Below, one piece after another: positions 18,991 through 30,360 of a DNA stretch of 36,153 nucleotides (the first letter of the stretch is position 1; each line of letters starts with the position of its first letter). Origin of the DNA: Haplomitrium mnioides (lineage: Eukaryota; Marchantiophyta; Haplomitriopsida; Calobryales); assembly GCA_049999725.1 (NCBI GenBank), contig JBNGIS010020319.1, positions 1 to 36,153 on the forward strand. Reading direction: 5' to 3'. The notes under the pieces are model-generated. The model was not told the DNA's origin and did not search any database. It saw only the letters and a program-made list of their open reading frames with translations. Made by a program: the position numbers and the translations under genes.

Positions 18991-19522
18991 ATCAATCATT
19001 GAGGTTGGTACAGATTTCCCTCCCTCTTTATTCAAGTCCACGGCAAGCTTGATCCATACATAAAAAATAAGGAACTCTATCAAAACATTATGCTGAACTA
19101 ATTTAGGACTCTTCACCAACAGTATTGGATGCCTAAAAAAATTGTTTTCCTTGTAAAGCAACTTGAATTTGTCATTTTGCCCAATCAGCTTGAGCATATT
19201 GATCTTCAAGCCAAAGCAAGCCCAAAACAATGTCATATTGTACAAGTGCAATAACAAAATCCATAGATTCCTCATACTCTTTGCTAATCTTTAGAAGAAA
19301 TGGCTTGTGTGAGTGGAAAACCTCATGTTTTTATCATAAAACTTCTCTTGATAAGCAAAGTTTTAGCTTTGATTTTCTTTGCAAAACGTAGTGACATGAA
19401 ATTTCCAGAACTTCTACAATCTACCAACATTCTATAAGAATGCTCATCAACCATACCGTCTAGATGAAACAAGATGCTTCTAATTCTTGTCAAGCTTTTC
19501 ATTCTATTGGAACTAATCAAGC
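18991..19522 (-). pseudogene. GYP-5 protease and linker
   Basis: The 19323-19520 frame (minus) contains RMLVDCRSSGNFMSLRFA, where the family has VDSGATHNFIS: the Asp is kept but Gly-Ala is lost. A shift at about 19300 leads to the 203-codon frame 18664-19275, which opens with the protease C-terminus and linker (LFWACFGLKINMLKLIG is the MLGxDWL-type block in eroded form) and runs into the RT. Confidence 0.7.
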
Positions 19523-19524
19523 TC

Positions 19525-20450
19525 TTAGTAAACCGCTGAACTATCTTTACTGAGGTTGGTTGTTTCCCTGATTTTCTTCTTCAATAGTTGTTGCTTGAAC
19601 AAGAAGGCACATGGTCGACCTTGGCAACATGGGCAATTTGCAATCATATGACCAAGTTGTCGATAATAAAAACATCCTCTACTTTGGCATAGACGCTCAC
19701 ACTCTACATCGATGAGTGCCACTCTCTATTTTGCATCAATCTCCATAGGTACAACCTCATTTGCTTGTACACAAACATTTGGTAAAGCTTTTTGTGGACG
19801 TGGCCTAGCTTTGGTGGTCGCTAATAGCAAGTCGTATCGTTCAGCCATTTGCATTGCTTCTTCTAGTTGAGAGGGTTCTCTCATTGTTACTTCCATTCTA
19901 GTGCATGGCTTCAATCCTCGAATAAAGCAATCTAAAGCTTCTCCTCCACCCATATTAGAAATTTGCATAATGATATTATGAAATTACGTGATATAGCTTC
20001 TTATCGTACCAAGTTGCTTCAATTATGCCAAGAAAACCCTTGCCACCTTAAGAGCATTAAGAATCGTAAATCTTAGATTCACCACTTCTTTTAACTCTTG
20101 TCACGAATCAATTTGAGCGACAAATCGACATTGAGCTTGCTCAATTTGATATCTCCACCAAGTTTTTGCCACTCTCTCCAACTAACTTGCAGCAAATAGA
20201 ATTCCTCAACCATCTTCTCTTATGCTAGTAGCTTCAAAATATTGTTTGCAATCAAATAAGAAATTCTCAGATACGCTAGGAACCTTCTTCACATCATATG
20301 CTTTTGGCTTGGGAAACTGCACATGGCTTTCTTCTTCCTGAAAATGCGCCCTCTTTTCCATTTGCATTTGAACTTCTAGAAGGCAAAAAAGATGTTCAAT
20401 TTGTTGTTGCACGACTTGCATCCTTGCTTCTTGATTCTCCATTCCACCAA
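19525..20450 (-). pseudogene. gag: GYP-5 gag
   Basis: The start is the ATG near 20443 (MENQEARMQVVQQQIEHLF), directly after the primer site. Then come FPKPKAYDVKKV, a decayed capsid core with KTWWRYQIEQ near 20170, NMGGGEALDCFIRGLKPCTR and EEAMQMAERYDLLL (19726-19968). The nucleocapsid knuckle at about 19640-19685 reads CFYYRQLGHMIANC: a CCHC finger whose second Cys is Tyr. Stops lie near 20205, 20095 and 19970. The arrangement is that of chromoviral gag. Confidence 0.8.
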
Positions 20451-20454
20451 AAAG

Positions 20455-20473
20455 AACCGTGGCCCTAATGCCA
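20455..20473 (-). promoter_or_regulatory. Primer binding site of GYP-5 (initiator Met tRNA)
   Basis: The minus strand reads TGGCATTAGGGCCACGGTTC starting one base from the LTR end. This follows the TGGTATCAGAGCCAGGTTC site with a few transitions and one extra base. Confidence 0.8.
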
Positions 20474-20474
20474 A

Positions 20475-20859
20475 TGTAAAAGAACTCAAAGACCAACTTC
20501 CAAATGAGAAACAACTTCAAGATAACTCCAATAGAGTTATACCACTCAAAGACAATAAGCAAACAAAAGCCAAGAGTGCTAGCCAAAGCCAAGCAAACAA
20601 AGAGCCAAACTAAATTGAGAGTAACTCTAGAATGAGGAGTGAGGCTATGAAACCCTTCTATTTATACAAGAGAAAAGGGTGTCATCCCTCTTTTTTCACT
20701 TACAAGTCACTTATAATTTCAACCCTAAAAGTGACCCTCTACTAAAGTGACTTTGAAGTTAAGTAACCTTATCTTAACCCTAAAAATAACTCTCTACCAC
20801 TTCCTTCACTCCTCTTTATTTTCTTATAAATAGCACAACCTTATGCTTGTACTATCACA
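20475..20859 (-). repeat. 5' LTR of GYP-5, 385 bp
   Basis: On the minus strand it starts TGTGATAGTACAAG at 20859 and ends CTTTTACA at 20475. The minus-strand TATAAATA at 20659-20666 is a plausible promoter box; a second TATTTATA lies at 20825-20832, too close to the LTR start to be the main one. The right edge coincides with the point where GYP-4 sequence resumes (TTGACTGTGCTTTCTTCCT, also at 31327 in GYP-6). Confidence 0.8.
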
Positions 20860-21049
20860 TTGACTGTGCTTTCTTCCTAGGCAGGACTAAGGCTAATCGA
20901 AGAGAGTTTCCAGATGGTGCGTGGAGGCATAAGAGTTGCAAATGGAAATGTGAGCGTGTTGTTGAGCCACATCCGCAAATATGCCATAATGTGAGATGTT
21001 CTATAGAGACAAGGGAAGAGCCTTACACATATGTCGCCTCATAGAAGTC

Positions 21050-23117
21050 CCTTTGATAGTCTACTTTGTTGGGAGAGTCAAAGCTACAGATGGAGCACTA
21101 TGATCTCATCTGGTAGAGGAAGGAGCATTCTGATCTAGTTGAACAAGGGAAGGGGTAGAATCCACTAAGGTGTGTGTTGGAATTTTGAAAAGGAGATAAG
21201 CACAAATGCTATTTGGGTCCAGATTGCTAATAAAGTAGTGTATTGGCACTTGTGCTCATGGGGTAGCCAAAGAGAGGGCTGTTGTTACCATTGGTTCTTC
21301 AGAACAAAAAGGTTCAATAGGAATGGGTAATTGGGCCCCAAATCGTAAGGTAGCATTGACTATGACCCCTTGAACTTGCTTGACATTTTGACGTGGAAGG
21401 AAGGGGAAGAACTGGAGTTGCTTATGAGGTGCCCAATGACTGAGGTTGAGGAAAAGGTGCTAAGGCCATTTGCTAAGCTGGTTAGGCTATGGCAGCCTGA
21501 TTTGGTTGCACTTGGTTATTCATTATATGCGGTGGTGGGGGAGCATACTCTGATGCATAATTCTGATTTTGCAGCTTAGTTGACCGATACTATTGTGGTT
21601 GTTGATATTGAGGTTGCGCATAGGTATGAGAATGTTGATGTTACAGAGCTGGTGGTAAATCTATTGTAACTAGCCTACTGTTGTAGATAAGAGGGCTGGT
21701 TATGTTGATATGACTTGTAGTGATGTTGTTGTCTGTACTATGGTTGATGTGGAGCATAATAAGAGTTGGAGTGATGGCCTTGATGCCCAAACCGGTTGTT
21801 GTACAACCTCTAGTTGGGGTAGCCCTCATTGGGACACTGATACATAGGCTCAGGTATGTTCTGATAATATTATCGAGTACAAAGATGAGGGAAGTCTCTA
21901 GAGATGTGATTGGATCTCTAGCAATTGTAGCAGGTCTGTCTTATAGGAGGCCTAGATTGAGTTTAAGGAGGATTTCACCATTGTTGTGTGGCTGATTGTG
22001 GATAGCTTTGCTGATGATAAGGAGTTGGTGGCACAGATGAGGGAGCCTGGTATGTGGATGTGGGAATGTGACTTTTTTATGGCGCCGGTGGGGATAGAGT
22101 TGAAGAGCCTACGATTGTTGTAAGAGCAGAAACAATAGCCATATTGGCAGTAGTATTTGACTTGGCTTCTACAACTCGAAGCCTTCACCAGATAGAGCAT
22201 ACAACAATTTCATGATTTGAAGGAAGGCATAGATCACACCAGGTGGTCAGAGGACAAGCCTCTAAAGAAGAGTGTTGTTAATTGCACTTGGTACACCAAA
22301 CACTGGAAGGCTGAGATTTGGTATTTGGTCCAACACCAGAATGTACCATTTGTATCTTCATGTTTGCCATTTGATCAACAAGGAGAGTTGAGATATCATT
22401 TTTGACTTCAGCTCTAAACACAATGAATTCATCTCGGCAAGAGTTAGAAACTGTCAAGGATTTAGATTTTGTAGGGATTGCTGGATTATGATGTGTGTGT
22501 TCTTGTTGGGCAGGTCAAGCATCATGTGAGGCACCATAGCTCAAGGTGCTAATACTGGGTAAGTCACTAGATAAAGAGGAAGAGGCAGAATTAAAGCACT
22601 TTTGCTTTAAGAGCATCTTTTCATATGCAGTAGCAACTTGAATGGCTCTGTTTAAGGTCTACGGGTCTTGGAGCAACACATCTCTTAAATAGAGTTGGGC
22701 AGACCTTTGATGAAACCCAGTCTAGTCTTCAACTGGAGGTGGAGTTTGTCTTTTGCTTACGACAAATTTGAAACTTTTATTCTAATCCTAAATGGATTCT
22801 TCAATAAACATCCAAATATAGAAGAGATCATCTCAAGCATGGTCGAAGTGGTATGTTGGACAAAAGCGATTCAGAAAAGCAGCGCAAAGATCAAGCCAAG
22901 AGACAATAGTAGCGGCCTCTCTAAAGTACCAATTTATGGCATTGTCATCCAAGGTTGTAGGAAATTGATGCATGAAAACATCCTTAGGATCCTCTCTAGC
23001 AGCGGCTAAAGCCAGAAAACGGTTGAGATGTGTGTCAACATCTACTCTATCAACAACCATTTGGCCAATAAATTTCTGGCAAATATGTCTTGATAGTAGT
23101 GGCGGCTGAAAAGCCAT
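21050..23117 (-). pseudogene. gag: GYP-4 gag with several zinc knuckles and a Gln/Tyr/Pro-rich tail
   Basis: The ATG at 23115-23117 (minus) opens MAFQPPLLSRHICQKFIGQM and the capsid core with DNAINWYFREAATIVSWLDL and AAFLNRFCP (22833-23117). After stops, 22205-22305 carries WCTKCN, a stop, QHSSLEAC and CDLCLPSNHEIVVC, two knuckle-like motifs of which the second has perfect CX2CX4HX4C spacing. A third at about 21895-21945 reads CYNC, a stop, RSNHISRDF, with the last Cys changed to Phe. From 21890 to 21600 the frames are rich in Tyr, Gln, Asn, His and Pro. It is colinear with 31140-32442 in GYP-6. Confidence 0.75.
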
Positions 23118-23798
23118 GGCTGGGATGAGATTGAGAAAAAGAGAGGAATAACCGGATATAATACTTTTCTTACTAGAATATGGAGGACAAAGACATCTAC
23201 GAATGTATTGATCAATTATAGAGAGAGTAGTAGGAGGAGAAGGACGCTTTATACACCAAATGAAATATACGTGTTTGCTTGAGATTTAGGTCCAGATTCA
23301 GAAACTCAAGAAAATGGATGTGCCACAAAAAAGAAAACGAAACCTGCAAACTACGGCCTTTGACACAATATGAAATGCAAACAGAAATGACAAAAGAAAG
23401 GTGTGGTACATCTCAGAGCTGTAATGGAAGAGTGCTAGGTCGAATCAAGGAGAGACCCGACAATTTATGGAATACAAAGATACTTGACTCTCAAGAGGAA
23501 CACTAAAACTAGAGAGCACAAAGAAGAAGGCAAATAGACTGTTGGGTGGATCTAAAGCTAGTAATAGGCTCAATGTCTTCAAAACTAAGAGTATCTAGAG
23601 GGATCCATGTGGCCAACTACCAGAGGGTATCAATGGCTTCTACCCACATACAGTATAAGAAACGCTCTAATGTCATATCACAAGCTTCAGCCGTTTCAAC
23701 AAATGACATGTTGGGTGAGTGGGGCTCATCATGGCCTATAGTGGAGTCACTAGAAGAGGCTACTTAGAAATGACTAGGCACGGGAAAGAGGCAACAAT
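23118..23798 (-). other. GYP-4 leader between 5' LTR and gag
   Basis: No domain is recognisable. A plus-strand open frame at 23546-23767 has no counterpart that I can identify. The leader should start with a primer site beside 23798, but the minus strand there (TTGTTGCCTCTTTCCCGTGC) matches no tRNA end I know; the site is lost or unusual. Confidence 0.5.
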
Positions 23799-25836
23799 GC
23801 TACTAGTAGATAAAGAGCGCATGGCATAGGAGGGGAGGTGGGGGGGGAGCCATGCTCCCAAGTATGTTGTAGTATATTGCCTAACATACAGCTCTACATA
23901 CTCATGAGGCATACTAGTACTCCTCAAGAGTGTAAAGGATGACTAGTTAACTTTGGTTCAGTCTTGATAAATTCAGTTGGTTTAGCCTACACACATAAAA
24001 GGTGTCCTATTGGCAAGCTAACTAAGGACAGAACTCGGTCATGGTGATAGTGAGGTCCACCAAAACTCAAGGGGCCATTAGGGTGCTTTTCTTTCCCTCA
24101 AGACCAGTTCAGTTCCTGTAAACAATTTTCAACAATAGGCATGTCTTTGTGTGCATAGCTGATTTCAAGTTCAGGTCCAAGGTATAATTCCAATAATATA
24201 AAACAAATAAACCCAATGCGTCTGAACTTTATTTGTGTTGTAGTTGGAAAAAGCAAGAAATCACAAGGCATACATAAAATGATATTCGACAAAAATAAAC
24301 ATATGAGGTAATAATACTTTTAATAAAGTTCAGGTTTGGTTTTTGGCCAATACAGAAGATTATGTTAAATCACAACTTATAGCCAGCGTCACCACTACTA
24401 AATGGTCCCATTCTACGCACATCAACCCTCATATACTTGACAAAATGACCAACACTCTATAATTTCTCTCTCATAACCTACGACCACAAGAATACTCACA
24501 TATTGACAGGCTTGGCTTTGCTAACATTGTACACAACTCACCCACAAAACAAACAACACTAAAAGTTTTTTAAAATGTTCTCTTTACCTTAGCCACTAGC
24601 TAGTTGGTACCTAGCCTTGGGAGGGAATCTTCATATCCGCAAAGTAGCTTGCATTATGTGAAGATCTCTCTTCGAATGAAACCATTGATTGTGCCCTTCT
24701 TCCATCCAAAATTGCTTTCCACCCTAATGACCAGATTTCTATATCAAGTCCAGAGGTCCTCTTCTCCTACTCCACTCCTCTAATTAATCCTACACCCAAC
24801 GACCAATCACTGACCACCTTTCTGTTTTGATTCCTTCTACACTAGTTCCTCTTTGTCCTATTTACCAAACATCCATCAAAAAGTTCTGCGCTTCTATAAT
24901 TCTCAATTCTCTATTTATGTCTTTTGCCTCTCCTCCCTACGCATCCATCATCCACCACATAATTTTATTCCTCCTCATAACAAACTTTCTTATCTAACTT
25001 TATTCTATCTGTTATGTTCTATATTAGCTCTACAACTTATCAACCTCATCCAATTAGATCTTTCCCTGATTATCCTTCTATTTTCTTTCCACCTCCTTGT
25101 TGCACCCTACCTTATCCCACATAAGGATCTACCGATTCCCCTCTGTGGAGCCCAACAGACCTTTGACCTTCTGTCCACCCGCTAAACTAGCTCACTGTCT
25201 TTCTTCTTCCTAACCCAACTATAACTCAGTTATTGTTCTATAGGTGATTTCAAAACTAACCCAATGGACCTTTGCTTAGTTTAAACTTATCTTCCTTTCA
25301 CCCTTGTTCTTTGGCCCAAATATTTCGAATTCCTTTCATTCATAGATCTTCATCTGATATCTTTCACACCTCCTCCACATTCCTAATTTAGATGCAACAT
25401 CTAAAATCACTCATGTGCAGCCATATATATTGCCAATTGGCCTTTGCAACTGAAAATTTGAATTTTGATGATCTTATCAGCTTGAGGCAATAGTGAACAA
25501 AAGCCCATCAAATCTCCCACTCCTCCTCCATTCCCCGTATGAGGTGTAGTTTTCCTTGAAGCATGGTGATGCGATCACACTCCAAGTTGTCGACTTCATT
25601 CCTAAGCATACGTTGAGGCAAATGGGATGGGAATAGGCAGACGTGGGGAGGGGGGAGGGGGTCATGACTACATCCCTTGTGTCAAATGGCTGAGCCTTTC
25701 TTCCCTTGTGCGCGGTGGCCACTTTCCGCTCTTGATGCGACAACAATGCCAAACACGAGGTGCCTCACAAGGATTTCTTTTGTTTGACATTAGTGACTGT
25801 CTCATTTTCTCTTGCTAGTGTTGCAATCCTCCTTGT
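23799..25836 (-). repeat. Central LTR: 5' LTR of GYP-4 and probable 3' LTR of GYP-6 (3' part)
   Basis: It matches the left LTR (11548-13718) along its whole length and, more weakly, 1740-2460 in reverse. The minus-strand sequence should start further right, beyond 25836, since GYP-6 integrase ends only at about 27870 and no second LTR end is visible in between. The full LTR may then be up to about 4 kb, long but known for Tat/Ogre-type elements. A G-rich tract sits at 25643-25662 and a C-run near the LTR end at 23831-23846. Confidence 0.7.
25477..25752 (-). CDS. LTR-borne open frame, counterpart of 13396-13700
   Basis: This is a 91-codon frame with KAQPFDTRDVVMTPSP, SHPICLNVCLGMKSTTWSVI, CFKENYTSYG and a C-terminal tail. 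The left LTR has the same frame with the same block order. I recognise no domain. Many silent-looking and replacing differences are both visible, so selection cannot be judged by eye. It may be chance; its listing rests on the shared frame only. Confidence 0.35.
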   Translation of the reverse strand: MALLSHQERKVATAHKGRKAQPFDTRDVVMTPSPLPTSAYSHPICLNVCLGMKSTTWSVIASPCFKENYTSYGEWRRSGRFDGLLFTIASS

Positions 25837-27164
25837 CTCTCTAGTCTCCTTTCCCCTTTGTTCCATGTTGGTTTTGCTTTCAAGAGTCAAATCCCTTCTC
25901 CATGAACTTCAATTTTATCACAAATCTTTTTGACTGATCACCTACTGCTGCTTCTTAGCCCAAAATATCTCTTCAATTCTCGGGTGGCTGTTGTAAACCA
26001 CAAGATGTGATTTTTTAGGCACAAGCTATCCATGCCAAGCGACAGACTTCATCTGCACAATGTGTTGTCGATACACAAGTTGAATCTCCTGTTGGCAAGT
26101 CTTTAGTCATGCGCAATCCTGCAAGTGCCAGTCAAATCAAAATATGTGGTTTGAGTTATGAATTATTGAGTGCCATCTACTTTATCAGTCTTGAGCTTGC
26201 TCTATAGCCTCCATTTTGTAAATTTTTAGCTTTGGCCTTTCAAAATTACTTTGATGGTGGATATGTTTCACTATCACTCACCTAGGAAGATCCTATCCTC
26301 ATCTCACACATCACTCATGCACAGAAAGCCAGTCAATCAAAATCCAAGTTCCCCATGTAGGAATCAAGACTCTGCCATATGCACAACGAATTTTCCTCTA
26401 CAAGATTCGATTACACTTCAAATCTCCAACCACCTGCTTAATCAACGCCCAAGAATTCACTTAAGAACGCTGCACTGGTGAAGAGTTACCTAGTTGCTAC
26501 TTCAACTCTTCATTTTGTAAGGATCGCAAATAAATGGCAACATAGACAGAAAGAGGATAGAGTGCCATTCAAATCTACGAGAAATTCGCCTCTTGATTTG
26601 CTCGATCCTCTGAGCATCTATTGAACCTTCATCTCACAACCGCATCTACTCCATTTCCAATTCTTTTCTTGTCTCCTTCTCATGCACTTCCTCTACACAA
26701 AATAATGTAGGTAATAAACTATCATCCTCCTTCTTGCAACCTCTTCCACCATCAAATTCTTCCCACACATGGACTTCGGCGTACCACCTCTCAGATCCAA
26801 CTCGTAGTGATTTGATATTTCTTCCTCCTGATATAAGTCTCTGTTGTTCTTCACACTTTAACCTAAAAAATGATTTTTGTTACCTACCTCCATTGTTTAC
26901 ATGCCATTGTTCATCCCTATTGCCACTCCCAATGAAGATGATCTTCCTCCCTTACGTTTTCTTCATCCCAAAAACTCCTTGATTTCTGTACAGCGCTCCA
27001 GCAGCCTCCAATTGAAAAAAAACTCATTTTCTACAAGCGACACCACATAATGGAGAGATGGGGGCAAAAATTAAAGCCTTCCTCCTTTCTGTTCAAGGAA
27101 GCCCTAACCAAAGCACGGGAAGGTATTTTCTTCTTTAATCTCCATTGTTGAGGTAGATCTACTC
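25837..27164 (-). other. Probable U3 part of the central LTR or 3' untranslated region of GYP-6
   Basis: No recognisable gene. The plus strand is pyrimidine-rich (many CTTC, CCTC). A plus-strand frame at 26251-26481 resembles nothing known. By position it lies between GYP-6 integrase plus repeat R and the matched LTR part. The equivalent was deleted from GYP-4, so no second copy is available in the window to test it. Confidence 0.4.
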
Positions 27165-27683
27165 TATCTCGACCATCCTTCCTATCTCAGTTTTCCACCC
27201 TTGGCTAATAGCTTAGGCTTAGCATTTTAACTAACATTTTAATATTAAATTTATTTTTTCAACTAAAACCAAATGACTTTTCATAAATCCACTTAGACAC
27301 ACCTCACTCATATAAATATATGTACTTACAAACACACTGACGCACACACCCAATTGACTTACATGGGATGCTTTTCTTCCTTTTTCCTGTTGAATCATTG
27401 TTTTCTTTGCCTTGGCTGTCCGAGCTGCTGTTGTTGCATTGATCTGGCTTGATACTTGTATTTTCAAAAAGAAATTACTATTCCTACAATTGCATTTCTA
27501 AATCCTAAAGAAATTTACTTTTAATTTCAATATCAATATCTTTAATCTGATTCTTAATTGTTTGGACGGTATCCATTGTTCACATTTCTACCTTTTGCAT
27601 CTCTATTTTCTCTCTTTTGGTGCTTCCTTCCTCCTCTATACTCTTCTTGCATGCACTTTAACCTCCTATCTTAGACCCTAATA
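27165..27683 (-). repeat. Repeat R, middle copy
   Basis: The minus strand aligns with 35581-36153 in order: GGGTCTAAGATAGGAGGTTAAAG, then AGAAGAG...GAGGAAGGAAG, AGGATTTAGAAATGCAATTG at about 27495, CAACAACAGC..CTCGGACAGC, a GTAAGT at 27357-27362 and CCTAAGCTATTAGCCAAGG near 27195. Identity is clearly lower than between the two outer copies. It begins about 190 bases after the end of GYP-6 integrase, so R may be the start of the LTR or the 3' untranslated region of this gypsy family. Confidence 0.7.
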
Positions 27684-27869
27684 GATCCTTTGATTCAATC
27701 CTAAGCGTCATGTGCAAAGAATGTAGCTTAGCTTCTCTGGAACTCCCAAAGATGGCCACGCCTTGGTGGCAAAGAACAAAACACAAGAGAAAGGGACTGA
27801 CAAAACAAGGAGTAGGGCACATCAAAGACACCTCTAAACAAGATGAATCACACACAATAGAGCTAAACA

Positions 27870-29026
27870 TGATTGGCATTCACATGGGTAGCAACAGCAG
27901 TACCATCTAATGTAGAAACTCATGTCAAAAACCAAAACGAGGTCATTGACCTAAAATGTCCTCATCTTAATTTTCTTGTCATATATAGGCTTGGTGTGGT
28001 GTTAGTGAGCAAAGCGCAGATCAGAGGCTTGGATCCTATCTTCCTGCAAATTTTCTAAGGTTGCAAGTTGGTGTTTCAAGGACTCTAAAGGTCTTAATCA
28101 ATTTGAAATTGCAACCCAAAAGGAAGAGACCTGTATTTCAATGGGAAGCAAAGCTTCTTGCCCACACACAAGATGGAGCAGTGTAAAACCTATAGCAACC
28201 TTTTGTATTGAGCGATAAGCCCATAAGGCCGCAGGTAGATGTTCATCCCAATCAAATCTGTGATGAGATACACTTTTGGTCAGTATGGCTTTCAAAATTC
28301 TGTTGGTACTTTCAACCTGGCCATTTTCTTGAGGGTGGTATGGAGCAAATGTACGATGGCGGATCGAGTATATGGTTGTGAAGTCTTCAATAACCTCATT
28401 CAAAAAATGAGTGCCACGATCACTGACTAGCTTTAAAGGACACCTATATCTAGTTAAGACTTGGGAATACAAAAATAAAGCAATTGATATAGCACTATTG
28501 ACAAAAATGGCAATAGCTTCCGACCATTTGGTAAGATAGTTAGTTGCTGCTAGGATATATTGACTTTGACAAGAGCGAGATAGTAGGGCAATATGACCTA
28601 TGAAATCCATGCCCTATTTCTCAATGCAGATAATGGTAGGATCATAACCAATGGCATCTTGAGATTGTGTGTAGGCTTCCTTGTTCTCAAGAATGCATCA
28701 CAAATATGAGCAAATTTGTGGGAATCGACAAATAAGGTAGACCACCAATAGCATGAGCAGAGTACTTTTCTGGCGGTACTCTTGCTTGCAAAATGTCCTC
28801 CGCACGCAGTGCTGTGGCAGCCCTTTAGAACCTTTGTTGTTTGAGGAGAGACGAGACATTTGCGCAAAACTCCATCCATGCCCATTCTATATAGAATACC
28901 CAAAACAATAGTGTAAGGGGCAACAGATCTTGTGAAAGCGTGATGCTCATCAGACTTGATATGTAAAGGAAGAGTACCACTAGTGAGGTAAGCAACAAGA
29001 TGGTTGTACCAAGGATGGGCAGCCAA
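27870..29026 (-). pseudogene. GYP-6 integrase
   Basis: The finger region (28598-29026) has GCHSTACGGHFASKSTARKV and HKFAHICDAF, a HHCC finger whose last Cys is Phe. The core (28098-28610) is open for 170 codons: MDFIGHIALL, VSDRGTHFLN and NGQVESTNRI supply the D, D and E, with exactly 35 residues between the second D and E as in active integrases. The C-terminal part, with one stop, carries QEDRIQASDLRFAH and YDKKIKMRTF, and the end reads TLDGTAVATHVNANHV near 27880-27925. No chromodomain is seen, in agreement with a Tat-type lineage. Confidence 0.9.
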
Positions 29027-29585
29027 TTATATATAAGGAAGGTCAAGGTTGACCTCTACAGTGAGCAAGTTGGTTATGTGAGAAACCCACAAGTCTAGAA
29101 AAGTGTCATCTAAAGAGTCAGGATCAAGAGTTTCTAGAACATGGGATAGGAGATCACAATTCCCATGCTTGGTTCTTGGTTGTACCTCTAATTGGAAATT
29201 AAACTCTTGGAGAAGAAGAACCCATTGAGCCAAGCGGCTAGTAAGATCAAATTTGCTAATGTTGTACTTTAAGGAGTCATGATCTACAATGAAGTGAAAG
29301 GGTAGCCCAACAGTTAATGTCAAAATTTTTGGATTGTATAAATGAGTCTAAGGGTCTCGCGCTTAGTCATATTATAATTTTTCTTAGCCATGTTGAGCTG
29401 GCATCCAACATAATAAATAGGACATTCCTTGCCATCCTGAACTTTTTTGCTAGGACTGCGTCTGTGGTAGTAGAAGACGTGTCCACCATGACCAAAAAAG
29501 GAAGAGACCAGTCTATAGGAGCTAGGAAAGGCAAGGAAGCCAATACATCCTTGAAGGCCTAAAAGGCTTGTTGGCATTCCTCAGA
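29027..29585 (-). pseudogene. GYP-6 RNase H
   Basis: The frame 29320-29577 has GKECPIYYVGCQLNMAKK and NYNMTKRETLRLIYTIQKF (the Glu block); the first Asp block is frameshifted near 29490. The frame 29027-29323 carries FHFIVDHDSLKYNISKFD, RLAQWVLLLQEFNFQLEVQ and HGNCDLLSHVLE, the C-terminal half, unbroken. Colinear with 14031-14547. Confidence 0.82.
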
Positions 29586-30360
29586 CTAGACAAAAGGAAT
29601 AGCATGCCTTGTTAATTGATAGAGTGGAGCAATTATCTTGGTATAGTTTAAGTAATATCTATGATAGTATACTGATTTCCCCAAAAAAATGCTGTAATTG
29701 CTTGACAGTGGTAGGTGGGAGAAGGGAGAGGATAATGCCTACCTTTGTTGGATCTGGATGCAAACCTTTTTTCAGAGATAATATGCCCAAGTATTACACC
29801 TGTTTGCACTAGAAATTTACACTTTTTTGGATTTAATGATATGCCACATGTTTGACAACAAGTGAATGTGAGTTCCAGCTTAGCCAAATATTGGTGTGTG
29901 GTGTTGTACATTGTAAAATCATCCAGATAAATCTCAAGACACTTTTCTGATCCTTGAAAAAGGAACTCAAATACCATAAGCATTATCCATTGGAAGGCAC
30001 TAGGGGCATTGCAGAGGCCAAATACCAATTTGTTATATGAGTAACACCTCAAGGTGTAGCAACAATGGTCAAATGTTGAGAATTTGGATGGATTTCACTT
30101 TGATTGTATCCAGAAAAACCATCCATGAAAAGGTAGCATTGCTTTCAAGCCACGTTATCCAAAATAGTGTCTATGAATGGAATAACAAAGTGTTTAGATA
30201 TAGTAGTAGCATCAAGGGCTTTAAAATCCCCATAGACTTTAACTGACCCATCTGGTTGGGGAACTACCACAATAGGTGAGACCCAATCTGTAAGTCTTGC
30301 ATGGGAGATAATACCGACATGTAACAAATTTGTAATATCCTTCTGAACCAAATTTTGTAT
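29586..30360 (-). pseudogene. GYP-6 reverse transcriptase
   Basis: The frame 30145-30351 has TDWVSPIVVVPQPDGSVKVY and FVIPFIDTILDNVA. A shift near 30145 and another near 30050 break the palm; 29648-30052 then carries NKLVFGLCNAPSAFQWIMLM, CLEIYLDDFTMYNTT with an intact YLDD box, LNPKKCKFLVQT and GHIISEKRFA. The same residues are in GYP-4, which supports a recent common source. Confidence 0.88.

Larger units (their letters stand above)
16247..20859 (-). mobile_element. GYP-5: nested chromovirus, 3' truncated
   Basis: A chromovirus lies inside GYP-4 on the same strand: 5' LTR (20475-20859), primer site, gag, protease, RT, RNase H, integrase and a chromodomain. GYP-4 sequence matching GYP-6 resumes at 16246 on the left and 20860 on the right. 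The 3' LTR is absent: the copy ends inside the chromodomain at about 16250. It holds the longest open frames among the gypsy pol genes here (203 and 206 codons), in keeping with a younger age than its host. Confidence 0.85.
13719..23798 (-). mobile_element. GYP-4: internal region of a long-LTR gypsy element, interrupted by GYP-5
   Basis: From right to left on the minus strand: leader (23118-23798), gag (21050-23117), the nested GYP-5 (16247-20859), then protease, RT, RNase H and the start of integrase down to 13722. GYP-6 (27870-32442) is a parallel copy with the same gene order and closely similar sequence. Comparison with it shows that GYP-4 lacks the integrase core and everything up to the middle of the LTR, and lost about 45 bases of target at the GYP-5 insertion. 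Confidence 0.8.
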
